In this document: in pieces, positions 1-29,655 of the stretch | Layout of the letters: each line of letters begins with the position of its first letter | Position numbering within the stretch: position 1 is the first letter of the stretch | NCBI GenBank assembly: GCA_905221605.1 | Contig: CAJNDS010000298.1 | Location: forward strand, 62,001-126,000 | Reading direction: 5' to 3' | Origin: Symbiodinium natans | Lineage: Eukaryota > Sar > Dinophyceae > Suessiales > Symbiodiniaceae | DNA: 64,000 nt | The notes under the pieces: generated by a model | What the model saw: the letters and a program-made list of their open reading frames with translations, nothing else | What the model was told of the DNA's origin: nothing | Database searches by the model: none | Translations under genes and position numbers: made by a program

Positions 1-3000
1 AACTTGAAATTTGCTGTTTTGTTGTCTGCTCCGTTCAGGTGCGCAACATCGTTCACTGGGGTCGGCTCGATTCACTGTCGCCTGCCGTTATGGTCACCAC
101 GGGACTGTGGCAATGCCTCACCAGCGACCGGTCCGACTTCAGAAACCGCTTACGACTTGCATGTTGACTTTTGAGGGTGGAGGCTGCAGTTCAGAAGTGA
201 ACCCTGAATACAAATCTCGATCCCTATTCAGTATTCACTCCTGGGCCATGGCGAAACTCTCGGCGGACTGAGAACCCATGAGGCGATCAATCATGCCTTC
301 TCCACGCTTTGATACTTTGTGGTTCTTTATGGCGATTCTAAAGGCAACAATGTATTTGTCTACATCCAAAAGCCAAGGTACCGTGATCGTGGGGCTCGGC
401 CTCATCGTTGTCGGCTGGTCCAAAGTGAGCATCGGCCGAACTCTAAACTTCCCAAGCTCCGCAAACTTAAAGTCCATGCATCCTAAAAGTTGTGGGTCTT
501 GGGTTCTCAGGATGGGGATAAAGACGTCTTGGGCTTACAGCTTGGTTCTAAGGTCTGCGGTTCAGCGTCGAGGGTTAGGGGGTTTTTGTGTCGCTTTCGA
601 ACATCTGCGCAGTAGTTCTTCTGCATCCAGGAGCCAGTACATCCAGATGCTGCCGTTGCCCGTCGTGGGCGGGTATCTGGGCGACTCAGCCGAGTCAGCC
701 GAATGGAGACCTGTGGAAAAGTTCTTTTGCGCTGCCTGTGCCAGGCATTGCATACGCCAGGCATTGCATATGCTGAGCATTGTACAAGCCACTCCATCCA
801 CGGATTCGATCTGTTAGAAGTGAAACAGATGAAAGTATATGATTATATTTATATGTTGCAACAGATTGTAGCATCTTCAAGCAACTTGTAATATGCACTA
901 TGCAATATAGCATGTGTAGTACATAGTTTTGGGCAATACTAATATACATGAAGTACAAACAGAAAGATATACATGTATATGTGTATATATGTAGTACTAC
1001 AACATAAACCTTTCCAAGAAAATAGTATACCCGTGGATTTGTGCAACTCAGGATATATCGGCTACTTCTGCTTGGCGGCCGGCCTTAGCATTGGTTCCGG
1101 CAAGGAGGTGCACTACGCCCAAAACTCAAAACCCTCAGAAGCTCGAAAGACGCCCCTAATATCCGTGAGATCCTCGCATGGATGTATTTGTCAAGCCGGT
1201 GCTCGTAGCAAAAAGTCCCTGCATTTGACCAAACACACATCCCTACCCATGCAATGCGTCCTCACACCTGCAAGAAGCCAAGAGTGGTTTGCCGGTACTG
1301 ACGGTCAAGACTCCAGCACCTTCTCTCTCCCGAATCCCCCCCGGCTACAGTATGCAATAGGGATGGCACGTTGGCAGCAACAAGGATGCTGGTCGCCCTT
1401 GTCCGCCTTTACAGTAACAGCAGGATGGCCCCTCCCGCTCCTTGGCCCTCCCCCGCACCAGCAGCAAAGAAGCGATATCACCCCGCATCCACAGAGAGAA
1501 AGACGCTCCTGCTCCTACAGGAACAAATGAATCAACAAGCATGCGACAACCAAAGCTAGGTGCATTTCAGGGATCAGGGTGTTTCATCTGTTAAACTTTT
1601 CGAGGAGGGGCGTGACTAGGCTTCAAGAGCCAGGCAGTTCTACGGCGTTGCAGGGCTCTGTGTAGTTTAAAAGCTGCTGCTGTCCTTTCTTTAGACTTTC
1701 GGTGTTCAGGGGATTGAATGTCGCAAGGCTGGGTGGGCACTCTCGCCGACCGGTGTCAGCTTTAGAGCATGTTCGTGCTAATCCTAACTTTCAACAAGCT
1801 GGAGGACTTTTCAACCCCAAGCCCAAAGCACTGACTCGGAAGGCCAGGTTTTCATGCTGCTATAGGACCCTCTGTGAGGTGAATGGGCCGGAAACCCTGC
1901 TGAAGCTCGCCAATCCCGAGCGCGGACCTAAGATAAGTATGATGGGAAAGTTTCAGGATGCTGAGAATGACCGTGGCCACGAAACCGATCTTCGTTCTTG
2001 TTTACAAGATTCCGGCCTAGTACTCTTGGGGCTGCAGAGATCCATGGGCCCTTAACGCCTTGTCTCAGCAGTCCCCTGGCTATATTCGGGATTTAACCAG
2101 GAGAGTTGAAGTCCGAAGTGCAGACTTGTTTGCGCATATGATCAAACAAACACTCTAGGTGCAGTTCAGCATGCACTTGTCCCAAGGACCTATGTAAGCT
2201 CGCATACATCTTGCGTCTTCGCAAAGCGGGAGATGCCACCAAGCGTTTGAGCCTGCAACCCTCTTACGAGGTACTTGATCTCGGAACACGCATTGGGACA
2301 GCGGTTTTGTGTTTCCGCAAGAACCACGTGTGGCACATGCATAGACCATCATAGACTGCTAGCCAAAAACCTGAACATGAGAGTCCCAGGCTCCACCTCA
2401 AGTTGGCCTTGCTAGCGGCCGCTTGGCCCCACCAAGCATGTTGATTGAGACTCAGGACGTCAGCTGAATCAGCACGCAAGACAATGTAAGAGCAGTATGT
2501 GCACTGCAAGCCTACGAAGCCACTAAACTGTCAGGCGATCAAGGGTGTCTCTCCATGGCACAACCCTGGAACTGTGTTGCAGCATGAGAAACGGTTTAGA
2601 GGTCTCGCCAACCACACGTTTGTAATTACAGCCTGTATTGTCCCAAAAGATATTCCGAGACCGCCACATGAGCTCCTTCATGGCCGAGCATATCTATCTT
2701 CATTGAAGGCGGTCAGGACCCCTGTCAGTTGGCATGTTCCGTACCCCTGCGCAGTGGTATCCGAGGGCATGACGCTGGTGATGCTCTTCGTGCACTTTCA
2801 GGCACAGTAGTCCTTCTAATGAGGGTCAGGCCCCCTTTCGACAAGAGTCGACTGTTTCTCTTTGTTTTGATACAAGGCATGAAGAATCCTTTCTTTGATT
2901 TCCGCGCATCGGAGAGACTGACGTGTTGCCAGGCCCTGGACCAGCGCAAAATCTGACATGAATGACGATTGCTGGGGGTGGAGGAGGGTTTCGAAGATTA

Positions 3001-5145
3001 GCCCTGACAGGTTGTGGCTTGTTGGTGAAGAGATAGTTTTTGGGCTGGTGAAGGTCCTGGTGAACGAACAGTTGCTTATGAGACAGCTCCTGCTGTAGTG
3101 ATCCGGAATGTAGGTACATGTGCAGTTCTCACCAATGTTCAGCAAGAGCAGAGACTACCCTTTACCCTGCATGCATGCAAATGGCCAGCCTAAGCACTCC
3201 TCATTCCAGCGAAGGGCGGGAGCAGTTCATCTGTGCTATCGGGTGCGGCACGATGCCCACCGTAAAAGTTTGCACGGTCAGCGCCGAAACAACTGAAACA
3301 CATGTAGCCTCCTCGAAAGGTGAAACACTTCTTGGGCATGCCGTTGCTGCTGATGCTCCTGCCCGTCATTTTCTTCGTGGCTGAACTGACCTGATAGGGC
3401 GATGCCCTTGCGGGGTTCCGAGGCTTTTGAATTTCGAGGGCTTGTCCAAACCTGGGAGCATGTGTTCTGGATTGAGAAGTTTAGGAATTTTGGTTTGGGG
3501 GGCAGGGGGGTCTAGGATCTATAGTTGGGGAGACATGTAACGGAACGCACAATTGCTGCTGAGGTGGGCGCCGCAGCCGCAGGGAACTCAGATGTAGGCT
3601 TCTTGACACTAGGACTTGTTTGAAGCGTCTCGGCAAGGCACAGGGGAGATGGGAACAGGTTGCACGCTTTGTTTGCAACAAGTGGGCGTTGAAACCCTTT
3701 GGAGTGTGGCCACAGCAGGACATTTTGGTGTGCTTCAGTCCGGCTCAGGTCCTACCGGGGTGTTGGCTTCAGTAGTGCTGGGTTTAGCCTTTGTGTACGT
3801 AGTTTCCAGGTGAGGTTGTGCCAGCGGAAGGCACTATTGCAGCCTGGAATTTTGTGAAAGCCACAGTTCAGCATGATGGAAACTGATAAAACAAGACGCT
3901 TCGCAGCCAAGGTCGGAACGTCCATCGAGGAAGATGCAGACATGGGGTAGCCACAGTTTTGCGAAGTCGCGTTTATGGGCGTTGGTTCTTCAGCATTTGG
4001 AGTGTGGGTTTGGCAGAGGTTCAGGGCATTTTCGAGCCCTTGGTGCTAAAATCTTAGGCCCCCAAACCCGCACCGGCTTGGTTTTGTCTGGCTCTTACGG
4101 GTTTAGGGTTTCAGAGCTGAGGCTTAGGGGTTGCTCAGGAGGAAGCCCCGATTGAACCACACAGGATTGCAGAGAGCTTGGGCTCCTTCCTTATCCGCGA
4201 CCTGAGCCGGACATGGAGGATGGGCTGTTGCCGTGGCATGCATGCGTGGAAAATTTACATAGCTGGTCCCACTGGAGCTTTTGCTTTTTGCTTTGGCTTC
4301 CAAGTTCAGGATCTTGAGCTTAGGTTTCAGGGCGGATGTCTTTGTGATGTTTTTGGTTGCTGCCGCCTCCGTTGCAGTTGCAGGACTTCCTCGAGCTTTT
4401 TGATCCCAGCAGAGTTCAGGGGTGTCGCTCTTACTGCCTGATGCGTGTATGCAGGTGTCAGGCAACATCATTCTCTGACTTCGCTGAAAGAAGCAGCGAA
4501 GCAACTCCAGACTCCGGCATTTGGGGGCAGCCATGGACACGTTGGCTTAACTTCGCTTCCGCGCAAGCTTTCAAGCCTAAACCCTCAACCTTAAATCGAA
4601 ATTCCTGGGCCCCCGAGTCCTCGGCTGGGTCAGCCGTTGCCGCAATCTTCAACCCCAAGCACCGGAACAAGGGAAGCATTGCCGACTACACAGGCAAATG
4701 CTGAAGATGAATGCTGTGAACCTCAGCTGCAGTTGGGGATGCAAGGATGTCGGATGCCAGAACCTGCGAAGTCTTAGCATCTAGCTAAGCGATCAACACC
4801 CGCATTCCAAGCCTAGCTTGATGGTTGGAGCACGTTGGAGGTCTCTAACTTGCGAGATCTGTCCCCAATTCCGCTAACGAAGAATGCTCAGCAGGCTTTA
4901 TTTTTGGAGCTTTCAAGGCCTTTTGTGGCCGTTGCTGTTTTGGACTGTATTGTTTTTACGGTGGTCCGGCTTTCATAGAAATCTTTGCCGGGTGTCTGTT
5001 TTTGTGTATTTGCCGCAGCCATTGCTGCTGAGACCCCAGCCTTTCCAGCCTTACCTGCCACAGCGCCGCATATTTTCGCAGAACCCTTGCAACTCCTTGA
5101 ATAACCAAACTTGTACGTTTATACTGTTTATACCTGCTGCCCACC
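1..5145. other. Upstream region without a recognised gene
   Basis: I see no conserved domain, RNA gene or mobile element here. Open frames of up to 185 codons occur on both strands but have no recognisable motifs. Much of the sequence is built from fragments such as CCCTAAA, CAGGGTTT and GGCTTAGGG, which recur throughout the window. A short direct repeat (CCAGGCATTGCAT, about three imperfect copies) lies at 738-783. The stretch 830-1000 is AT-rich. The promoter of the gene starting at 5146 should lie at the right end, but dinoflagellate promoters lack a motif I could use to place it. Confidence 0.5.
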
Positions 5146-23941
<18,796 letters not shown>

Positions 23942-24415
23942 CTTGGCGCTGGGGTCGAACATGACGGAAGTGTAGTTTAGGATGTCGGCATGGTGAGCAT
24001 TGCTTTGCTGAGTTGGGGGGCTTAGAGTTAAGAGGCTGACCTCTGACAAGGTACTGCAATCTACAGCAGCTGCGGACAGATTGAGCACAAACAGTCCAAC
24101 ATTCCAAACAATGAATTCATGTTGATGGCATGTTTGCTCTTTCTGCTGGTCTTGAGGTTGATTGTATGTGGTGTGTTGTTCTCGTTTTGCAGTTTCCCCC
24201 GCTTTTCTTGGGTTTAACATTATTTTTCTGACTTGCCGTTTGACCTAGTTTGTCCTTGCTGTTTGATTTTCGTTTGGCCGGATGGGCTTCTGTTGCTTCC
24301 GGGTGTTGGACGTGTTGAGAATGTGTTGTTGGCTTGGTTTGGTGGAGATGGCGGGCCGTGTGCAGATAACGTCGTCTTTCATCCCTTAGCATCTTGTTTG
24401 GCAACTTCGAGCGAA

Positions 24416-24526
24416 ATCGGATTCCCTTCGGAGATCATCCGATAAAATTGGAACGACACAGAGAAGACTAGCATGGCCCGTGCGCAAGGATGACACGCAC
24501 AGATCGAGAAGTGTACCAAGTTTTTT
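24416..24526 (+). ncRNA. U6: U6 spliceosomal snRNA
   Basis: The segment from 24443 reads AAAATTGGAACGACACAGAG and continues AGACTAGCATGGCCCGTGCG, CAAGGATGACACGCA, which is the near-invariant U6 core including the ACACAGAG box that pairs with the 5' splice site and the AGC triad. A 5' stem-loop (ATCGGAT / ATCCGAT around a CTTCGG loop, 24416-24443) precedes it, as in other U6 RNAs. It ends at TTTTTT (24521-24526), the expected RNA polymerase III terminator. The exact 5' end is inferred from the stem. It acts as the catalytic snRNA of the spliceosome. Confidence 0.95.
24521..24526 (+). terminator. Pol III T-run terminator of U6
   Basis: Six consecutive T immediately after the U6 3' part. Confidence 0.85.
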
Positions 24527-24653
24527 AGATCTCTTGATTAGATTCTTGAACTCTTGAATAGGAACCTATTATCAGTCGAAGGCCCAGCTAGCTTGCTGTA
24601 CCCCATGCTCAAAAAATGTTCATTGGCAGGTAAGTGACTAGCAGCTCCTGTGT

Positions 24654-24811
24654 AAACTTACCTGGCTAGTGTTGGGCAGAGATCCAGCAGCTCGCTCTCA
24701 TAGGGTCGAGCAGTTCACTGCACTCGGAAGCCTGTAACGCCTTAGGAGTCTCCGACGGAGTCATCCATAGCAGAATTTCTTGAGAGGCAACTAGCTTGTG
24801 AGCTGTTGCCA
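24654..24811 (+). ncRNA. U1: U1 spliceosomal snRNA (candidate)
   Basis: The 5' end AAACTTACCTGGC matches the universal U1 end that pairs with 5' splice sites (AUACUUACCUG). Further support is structural: GCTA at 24664 can pair with TAGC (24768-24771) as helix H just before an Sm site AATTTCTTG (24774-24782), which is followed by a perfect terminal hairpin GGCAAC...GTTGCC (24786-24810). Within, GATCCAGCAG resembles the U1-70K loop GAUCAUGAAG, CGAGCAGT/ACTG..CTCG forms a second stem-loop, and CTCCGACGGAG a third. Length of about 158 nt fits U1 (about 160). The spliceosome must recognise GC and GA donors in this genome, so its 5' end being canonical is of interest. Confidence 0.85.
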
Positions 24812-25081
24812 ACAGCAAGGGGAATTTGATGCTGCTGTGCTGCTCCTCAACTTGGGTGGGGGCCAAAAGCTGCACGCTCGTGTTCCTGAGTTTTGTTTGC
24901 TTCGCGAGCTTGCACCAAAGTCAGTCGATTTGGGAAGCAGGCTTTCGCATGTTGAGTGGGAGTGTACAGAATTTGCATAATTTTTCGGCAGCAGCAGTGG
25001 CCATGTGGGTCAAAGGTTAGGGATAGAACTTTGGGAAGTCTAGCGATGAAACCTTTGAAGTCTGTTAATGACTGTAGAGTC

Positions 25082-25202
25082 GCTGACGGCCATATCTCAC
25101 CGAATGCACCGGATCTCTTCTGACCTCCGAAGCTAAGCGGTGGAGAGCCCGCCTAGTACTGGCCTGGGGGACCGGCTGGGAAGCGCTTAGGGTGCTGTCA
25201 GC
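25082..25202 (+). rRNA. 5S rRNA: 5S ribosomal RNA
   Basis: GCTGACGGCC at 25082 pairs with GCTGTCAGC ending at 25202 as helix I. Between lie the conserved blocks CATATCTCACCGAATGCACC, CCTCCGAAGCTAAGCG, GAGCCCGCCTAGTACTGG and GGGACCGGCTGGGAAGCG, the last two covering the internal promoter elements (A box, intermediate element and C box) of 5S genes. Length is 121 nt. TTTT follows at 25203. Only one copy is present in this window, so it is not part of a head-to-tail 5S array here. Confidence 0.97.
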
Positions 25203-25206
25203 TTTT
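25203..25206 (+). terminator. Pol III T-run terminator of 5S rRNA
   Basis: TTTT immediately follows the end of helix I. Confidence 0.75.
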
Positions 25207-25221
25207 GCTTGATGTCAAACT

Positions 25222-25422
25222 TTATGTGGGTGTGCTCACTCTCGCCTCTCCGTCCTGAATTTGGCACATGTTGAATCAGTTCACAAGTCTGAACAGGCGG
25301 GCAGTCACTGCACAAAAGCAAACTGTTTATGAGCTTCTGTTTTGTGTGGGTGTGCTTTCGCTTTCCTCTGTCAAGAACTTGGCATATGTGAGTCAGATCG
25401 CAAGTCTGAACCCATCTGCCAT
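25222..25422. repeat. Diverged direct duplication (about 115-120 bp apart) downstream of 5S
   Basis: TGTGGGTGTGCTCACTCTCG at 25226 recurs as TGTGGGTGTGCTTTCGCTTT at about 25345, followed in both by CCTCTG/CCTCTC, then ACTTGGCATATG / ATTTGGCACATG, TGAGTCAG / TGAATCAG, and CGCAAGTCTGAAC / CACAAGTCTGAAC. The copies share roughly three quarters of positions. No function recognised. Confidence 0.65.
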
Positions 25423-25429
25423 GAGCCGG

Positions 25430-27159
25430 CAGGCTGGCAGTCTCACGCAGGCAGAGTAGGGCCCCTGGCAGTGAGTCATGGCTGTTGTTTTTGTGGTTGG
25501 AGTGAGCCCCGCAATGCCCCGCAAGCCCATCGATTTTGCCCCAAACCCTGAAAAGCTTGAAAGATGGAACTTTGACAAAACCCATCAATCGGCTCTTGTA
25601 GATCGAATCTTAGCCTTTACTGCCAGAAGCATCCCCTGAAAGCAATGAAGTTGTGCAAAGCCACAGCCCTTCTCGTCTTACGAAGCCTCACAGACAGAAA
25701 CCCGTCAGACACCCCAACAACAAGCCTAACACATGTGAAAGCCCCTGAAAGAACTTAGCACCCAGGTCCTGGACCCCAGAGGGTCCCTGGATTGGTGTCC
25801 CGGACAGCGGGCATCCCGGCCGCATCCGCGGTGGGACTTGACTTGGCTTGTTTCTCTTTCCTTGCGCGCTTTAGCTCCTTATTTGCTTTTCATGGAACTG
25901 TGTCAAAGACTCTATGAGCTCTTACGCCTCCCACCCACCGTAAAACCCAGGTGCACTGCGCCCACGCAGCTGGCTGCACAGAAACACTCAACCTTGGTCG
26001 AGCCTCGCTCGGAAAAGCCCAATGTCTGTCTGTTCAGTGCGTCAGACTTCCGAAGTTGAGGTAAGCATTGACTCCCCCAAGGGTTTGAGGAAGTCTGTGC
26101 TTGTGTTCGCCCTGGTTGGTTGCCTTCCACTGGACCCTTGTCTTAGCAAGCCCTGCGAACCCAAGCCCGAAGCCCCGAAACCCCGAAGCCCGAGACAGCA
26201 GGCGCTTGCCCTTGTCCCACTGGCCTACGCCGTCGGCCGCTGGCGTGGGCGGCCGAACAAGGTCAGTGAGGACTATAGGCCCTTGGATCCCTGAGGGATT
26301 TTCTAGGGAATTTGGGGGCACATCGGCCGGGCTCTCATGCCCAGCCTTAAGCCTCATGGAAACAAAGAACGGTGAAAGTCCTATGCACCCTATTTGGGTT
26401 TCCTGGTTAAGGCCTCAGGCCTACCAGGCATCGATATGCCAATCTTGTGTGCCCCGCACAGTGCGGGAAGGCCTGGCCGAGTTCTCGACTTCGGAATCTT
26501 TTGGCAGCTGCGGCCATCTTGGCCCGTTCAGGGATCTCAGGGATGTGGGGGGGCTTCAGGGCCCTCGCCCAAGAAGTCCCTGCAGCCTGAAGCCTTTTGC
26601 TTTCTCTACGAAGTGGAGACTTCGGCAGGCATATGTGTTGATCGATTTACTTCTGGCGGAATGGAAAAGGAGAAGCTTCCAGGGTCAGGGTATGTCAGGG
26701 TTAAGAATGCACAGCTTTGAGGCTATGGAAAGGCTTTGCCCGCTTGTCCAGCACAGGGGTTGTGTGGCTTTCCAGGTTTCCTCTGGTTGTTGACAAAGCT
26801 TCCTACAAGACCGACGACTGAAAACTGAGATTCCGAGCATGAAGCAAGAGACTCCAAGCATCAATCACCAAGACCATTATCGCAGGGGTGATGGTTCGGA
26901 GTTTGGGCATCTCACGGCTGGGGCTTTTGGCAGTTGAAATAGGCATGGTCTGTTCAAGTACGATCCCGGTGCGCAGAGGCATCGGGGCTATAGGCTTTTG
27001 GGCGAAGTTTAAGTTTTTGTGGGCTTAGGGTTTAGGAACTGTAGGGGCGAGGGCGTGCCGGATTTACAGATGCGCTCTTGATAAGTGCCAGCTCTTGTTC
27101 ACGCGTACCTCGCTACAACCTCCTCAAAACTCTATCCCAAGAGCGTGTCCTCAACCCAG
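25430..27159. other. No gene recognised
   Basis: Open frames up to 230 codons (26101-26793) lack motifs. The N-terminal exons of the transporter that follows may lie here, but I could not identify any. Confidence 0.4.
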
Positions 27160-28254
27160 GAACGTCATCGGGCTCATGATTATCGTCACCTTCGGGTCGT
27201 CCTTGGACATTGTTGCTATTCAGGCCGAGATGGCAGGGCAGAAGATTGCCAGCTGGCTGAGCAGTTGGATGTTGCACTTGAGGAAGTTGGCTTGCAGCGG
27301 GTAACGACTCAGGCTCAGTATTCTGGCGTTAGTCCCTATCAGCCTTGAAAGGCCACTGACTGCTTTTTGGCAACTGCTCGTCGTAACAACTTTGGGAGCA
27401 TTGGCAAAGGGCTCACATCCGGAGTCAGGGCTTTGTGCTTTTGGGCCTCGGTATTCGGTCACATGCACATGGAGGGTTGCTACAAACACCAAAGTCAACC
27501 CTGGGCATCAACGCTTGATTTTGAAGAGGTCCGGATTCCCTTTAACTCAGGCAGATTATCTTTAACATTAAACAGGAAAAGGTCCGCACGACCTGTCTTG
27601 AGTCCTAATTGCTAGACCTTTGCACTCGCGGTTGCGGGTGCGCCGATAAGGACTACGATCGAGAGCCGCTTGCCTTGCCAGAGTTCACGGTTGTGCCCGG
27701 AAACTCTTGGGGCCCATGGCTGTTCTGCCAGAACAAAGCAAAGCAATGCTTGGGCAAAGCAACACAGAAACACGTAAGCCGAAGCCCACCCAAGCCCACC
27801 CAAGCCCTACCAGTGAAACCCACATAGTGTTTGAGGCTCGTGACCATTGGAGTTGGCAACTTGCTGAGTGGCAGTTTGGCAGCAGAAAGCTTTGGAAGGG
27901 CAAATGACCTGCATTTGGCGCATCTCGCTTTGAGCGAAACACGACACGGGGAAGCATGAGTCGAAACACGGGGAGGGCCAACACGGAACGCACCTAGGAA
28001 CTAACACGAATTGGCTCCAGACCGTTACAGGAATTGTATGTCGGTATGCACAGCAGATGTAGGGCAAGATGCAGACAACGTGCAGTTTATGCAGTTCTTG
28101 CGCTTTGCAGTGACAACTGGCATCGCTCCTTAACCTGGAGGTGTCCCTTAAGCCAAGGAGATTGAAGGCTCGGGACATATCTTGCATCCAATCACAGGTC
28201 TCTTTGGTGGTGCAACTGGCTCTTACATCTTTTCTCAGATACTTGGCCAGTATG
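27160..28254 (+). CDS. SulP-family anion (sulfate) transporter, partial: three exons recognised
   Basis: Exon 27160-27232 encodes IGLMIIVTFGSSLDIVAIQA, a membrane segment ending in the L-D-I-A-A-I-Q motif of a SulP subgroup. 27265-27300 encodes LDVALEEVGLQR, matching the following L-D-x-N-x-E-L-x-x-V-G segment. Exon 28198-28254 encodes LFGGATGSYIFSQILG, the highly conserved G-G-x-T-G-S-Y-I-F-S-Q motif. Donors are GC (27233), GT (27301) and GT (28255). The gap between the first two pieces is only 32 nt (GC...AG) and changes the frame unless removed, so either it is a very short intron or the gene carries a small insertion. The SLC26/SulP family transports sulfate and other anions across membranes. 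N- and C-terminal exons, including any STAS domain, were not found. Confidence 0.55.
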
Positions 28255-29655
28255 GTCTTCTGAATGTGTTGTGTCATGGTTAGGAGTCGCTCAATTCTCC
28301 AAGTTCTGGGTTGTGCTTATTGTTGATTTCACTTCTTTCCTTAGGGAACCTATTCATAGATGTCTTTCACAGGGTTACGCACAACTCACAGTTTCCTCGC
28401 CGCAAAATCGGTAGACAGGCTGGGCTTTTTGATTTCGGACTCTGGAACTCCAAGTGACTTGCAAAGCGCATGGCCAGAGATTCGGTGGTGCTTCCCAACG
28501 TCGCTTGGAGGCACCGCCCTGGAAGCGGGGTGACACTGTTTGATGCCGTGGCTTCACGTGAAGACACCTGCCCCAACAACCCGAAACCATGCCGTCGCAG
28601 CCCACCCCTCAGGTCCTTCGTGAGTGAAGATTCTTTGCAGCAGCTCTACCCTGAACCTTAATCCGAACCCCACTCTCCCTTAAGAACAGATGGCGCATAC
28701 CTGCAGCCGAATCTGGCTCTTGCCCCGTACACTCCCAGGACAATCTTCAGTGCCAAAAGGCGAGTCCAAAGCAGACTAAACGGTTCCGTGGCCTGGTTTG
28801 GAGCACAGACTGAAGTGAGGAGTTTGGTGTTGAGCTATACCCTGGAGCGAACAACTTCCAAGATGTCTACCGTCTACGTGTTGCCTAGACACTTCAGGCG
28901 TCTGCTTACATGGGTGTAGGGTTTAATTTTAAGCGTCAAGGGACGAAAGCCTCTGCACCCTGGCGGCCAGGCTTTGTTGTGGCCATCGGCCGCTTGGCTT
29001 GTTCAGGTGTAAGGGTCATGCAGAATTTAATGCATCGAGTCTCAGCGCAATTCTTGGGAATTGCAGATACTTGCAGTAGCATGACGAGCTGCCAGGAAGG
29101 TATTGCAAACATGTCAAGGCAAGGGGGTCAATCAAGAACTTCACAGAGCATCCACTCCACATGCCAGTGACATCGACTCAACGGCTGGTACATGCATGGG
29201 CTGAGAACCTAGACATACCTAGACCTAAGATTCAGCTTATGGAATCATGCATCGCGATCAGCACGACCATTGATGAAGTTGGGACTCTTTATGTAGCTAG
29301 CTCCAATACTCGATGAGACATCTCATGTGACGGGACGGGCTTTAAGCAGAAGGTTTGTCTGTCTGTGTGTGTGTGTGTGTGTGCGGTGTACTCATTGTGA
29401 GACTACGGCTGGCTTAGGGCGAAGAGATTTGAGGGTCTCATGGGCTTGGGGAGTCATCGTGGTTGCTAGGAGCAGCAGATTGGTCGGCCGTGGCTGCCCA
29501 CAGCTCGAACCCGCAAGCCTGCTGGCTGAACGACATGTAGGATCAAATCTGACTTGAAAGACGAGAATCTAGTACCAACAGCCCGGAACCGTCGGTATGA
29601 ATGCCAGCTCAAGCGTTGTAGACCCCAGGAGCTTAGGGTACAGTCAGTCATCCAG
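28255..29655. other. No gene recognised
   Basis: Contains a short GT repeat (29361-29380). Later transporter exons and the 5' leader of the PPR gene may lie here. A stop at 29527 closes the PPR frame upstream. Confidence 0.4.

Noticed and set aside
29440-29550. tRNA-like GGGTTCGAGC on the minus strand
   Set aside because: The T-arm bases cannot pair (GCGGG against TGTGG) and no acceptor or D-arm fits.
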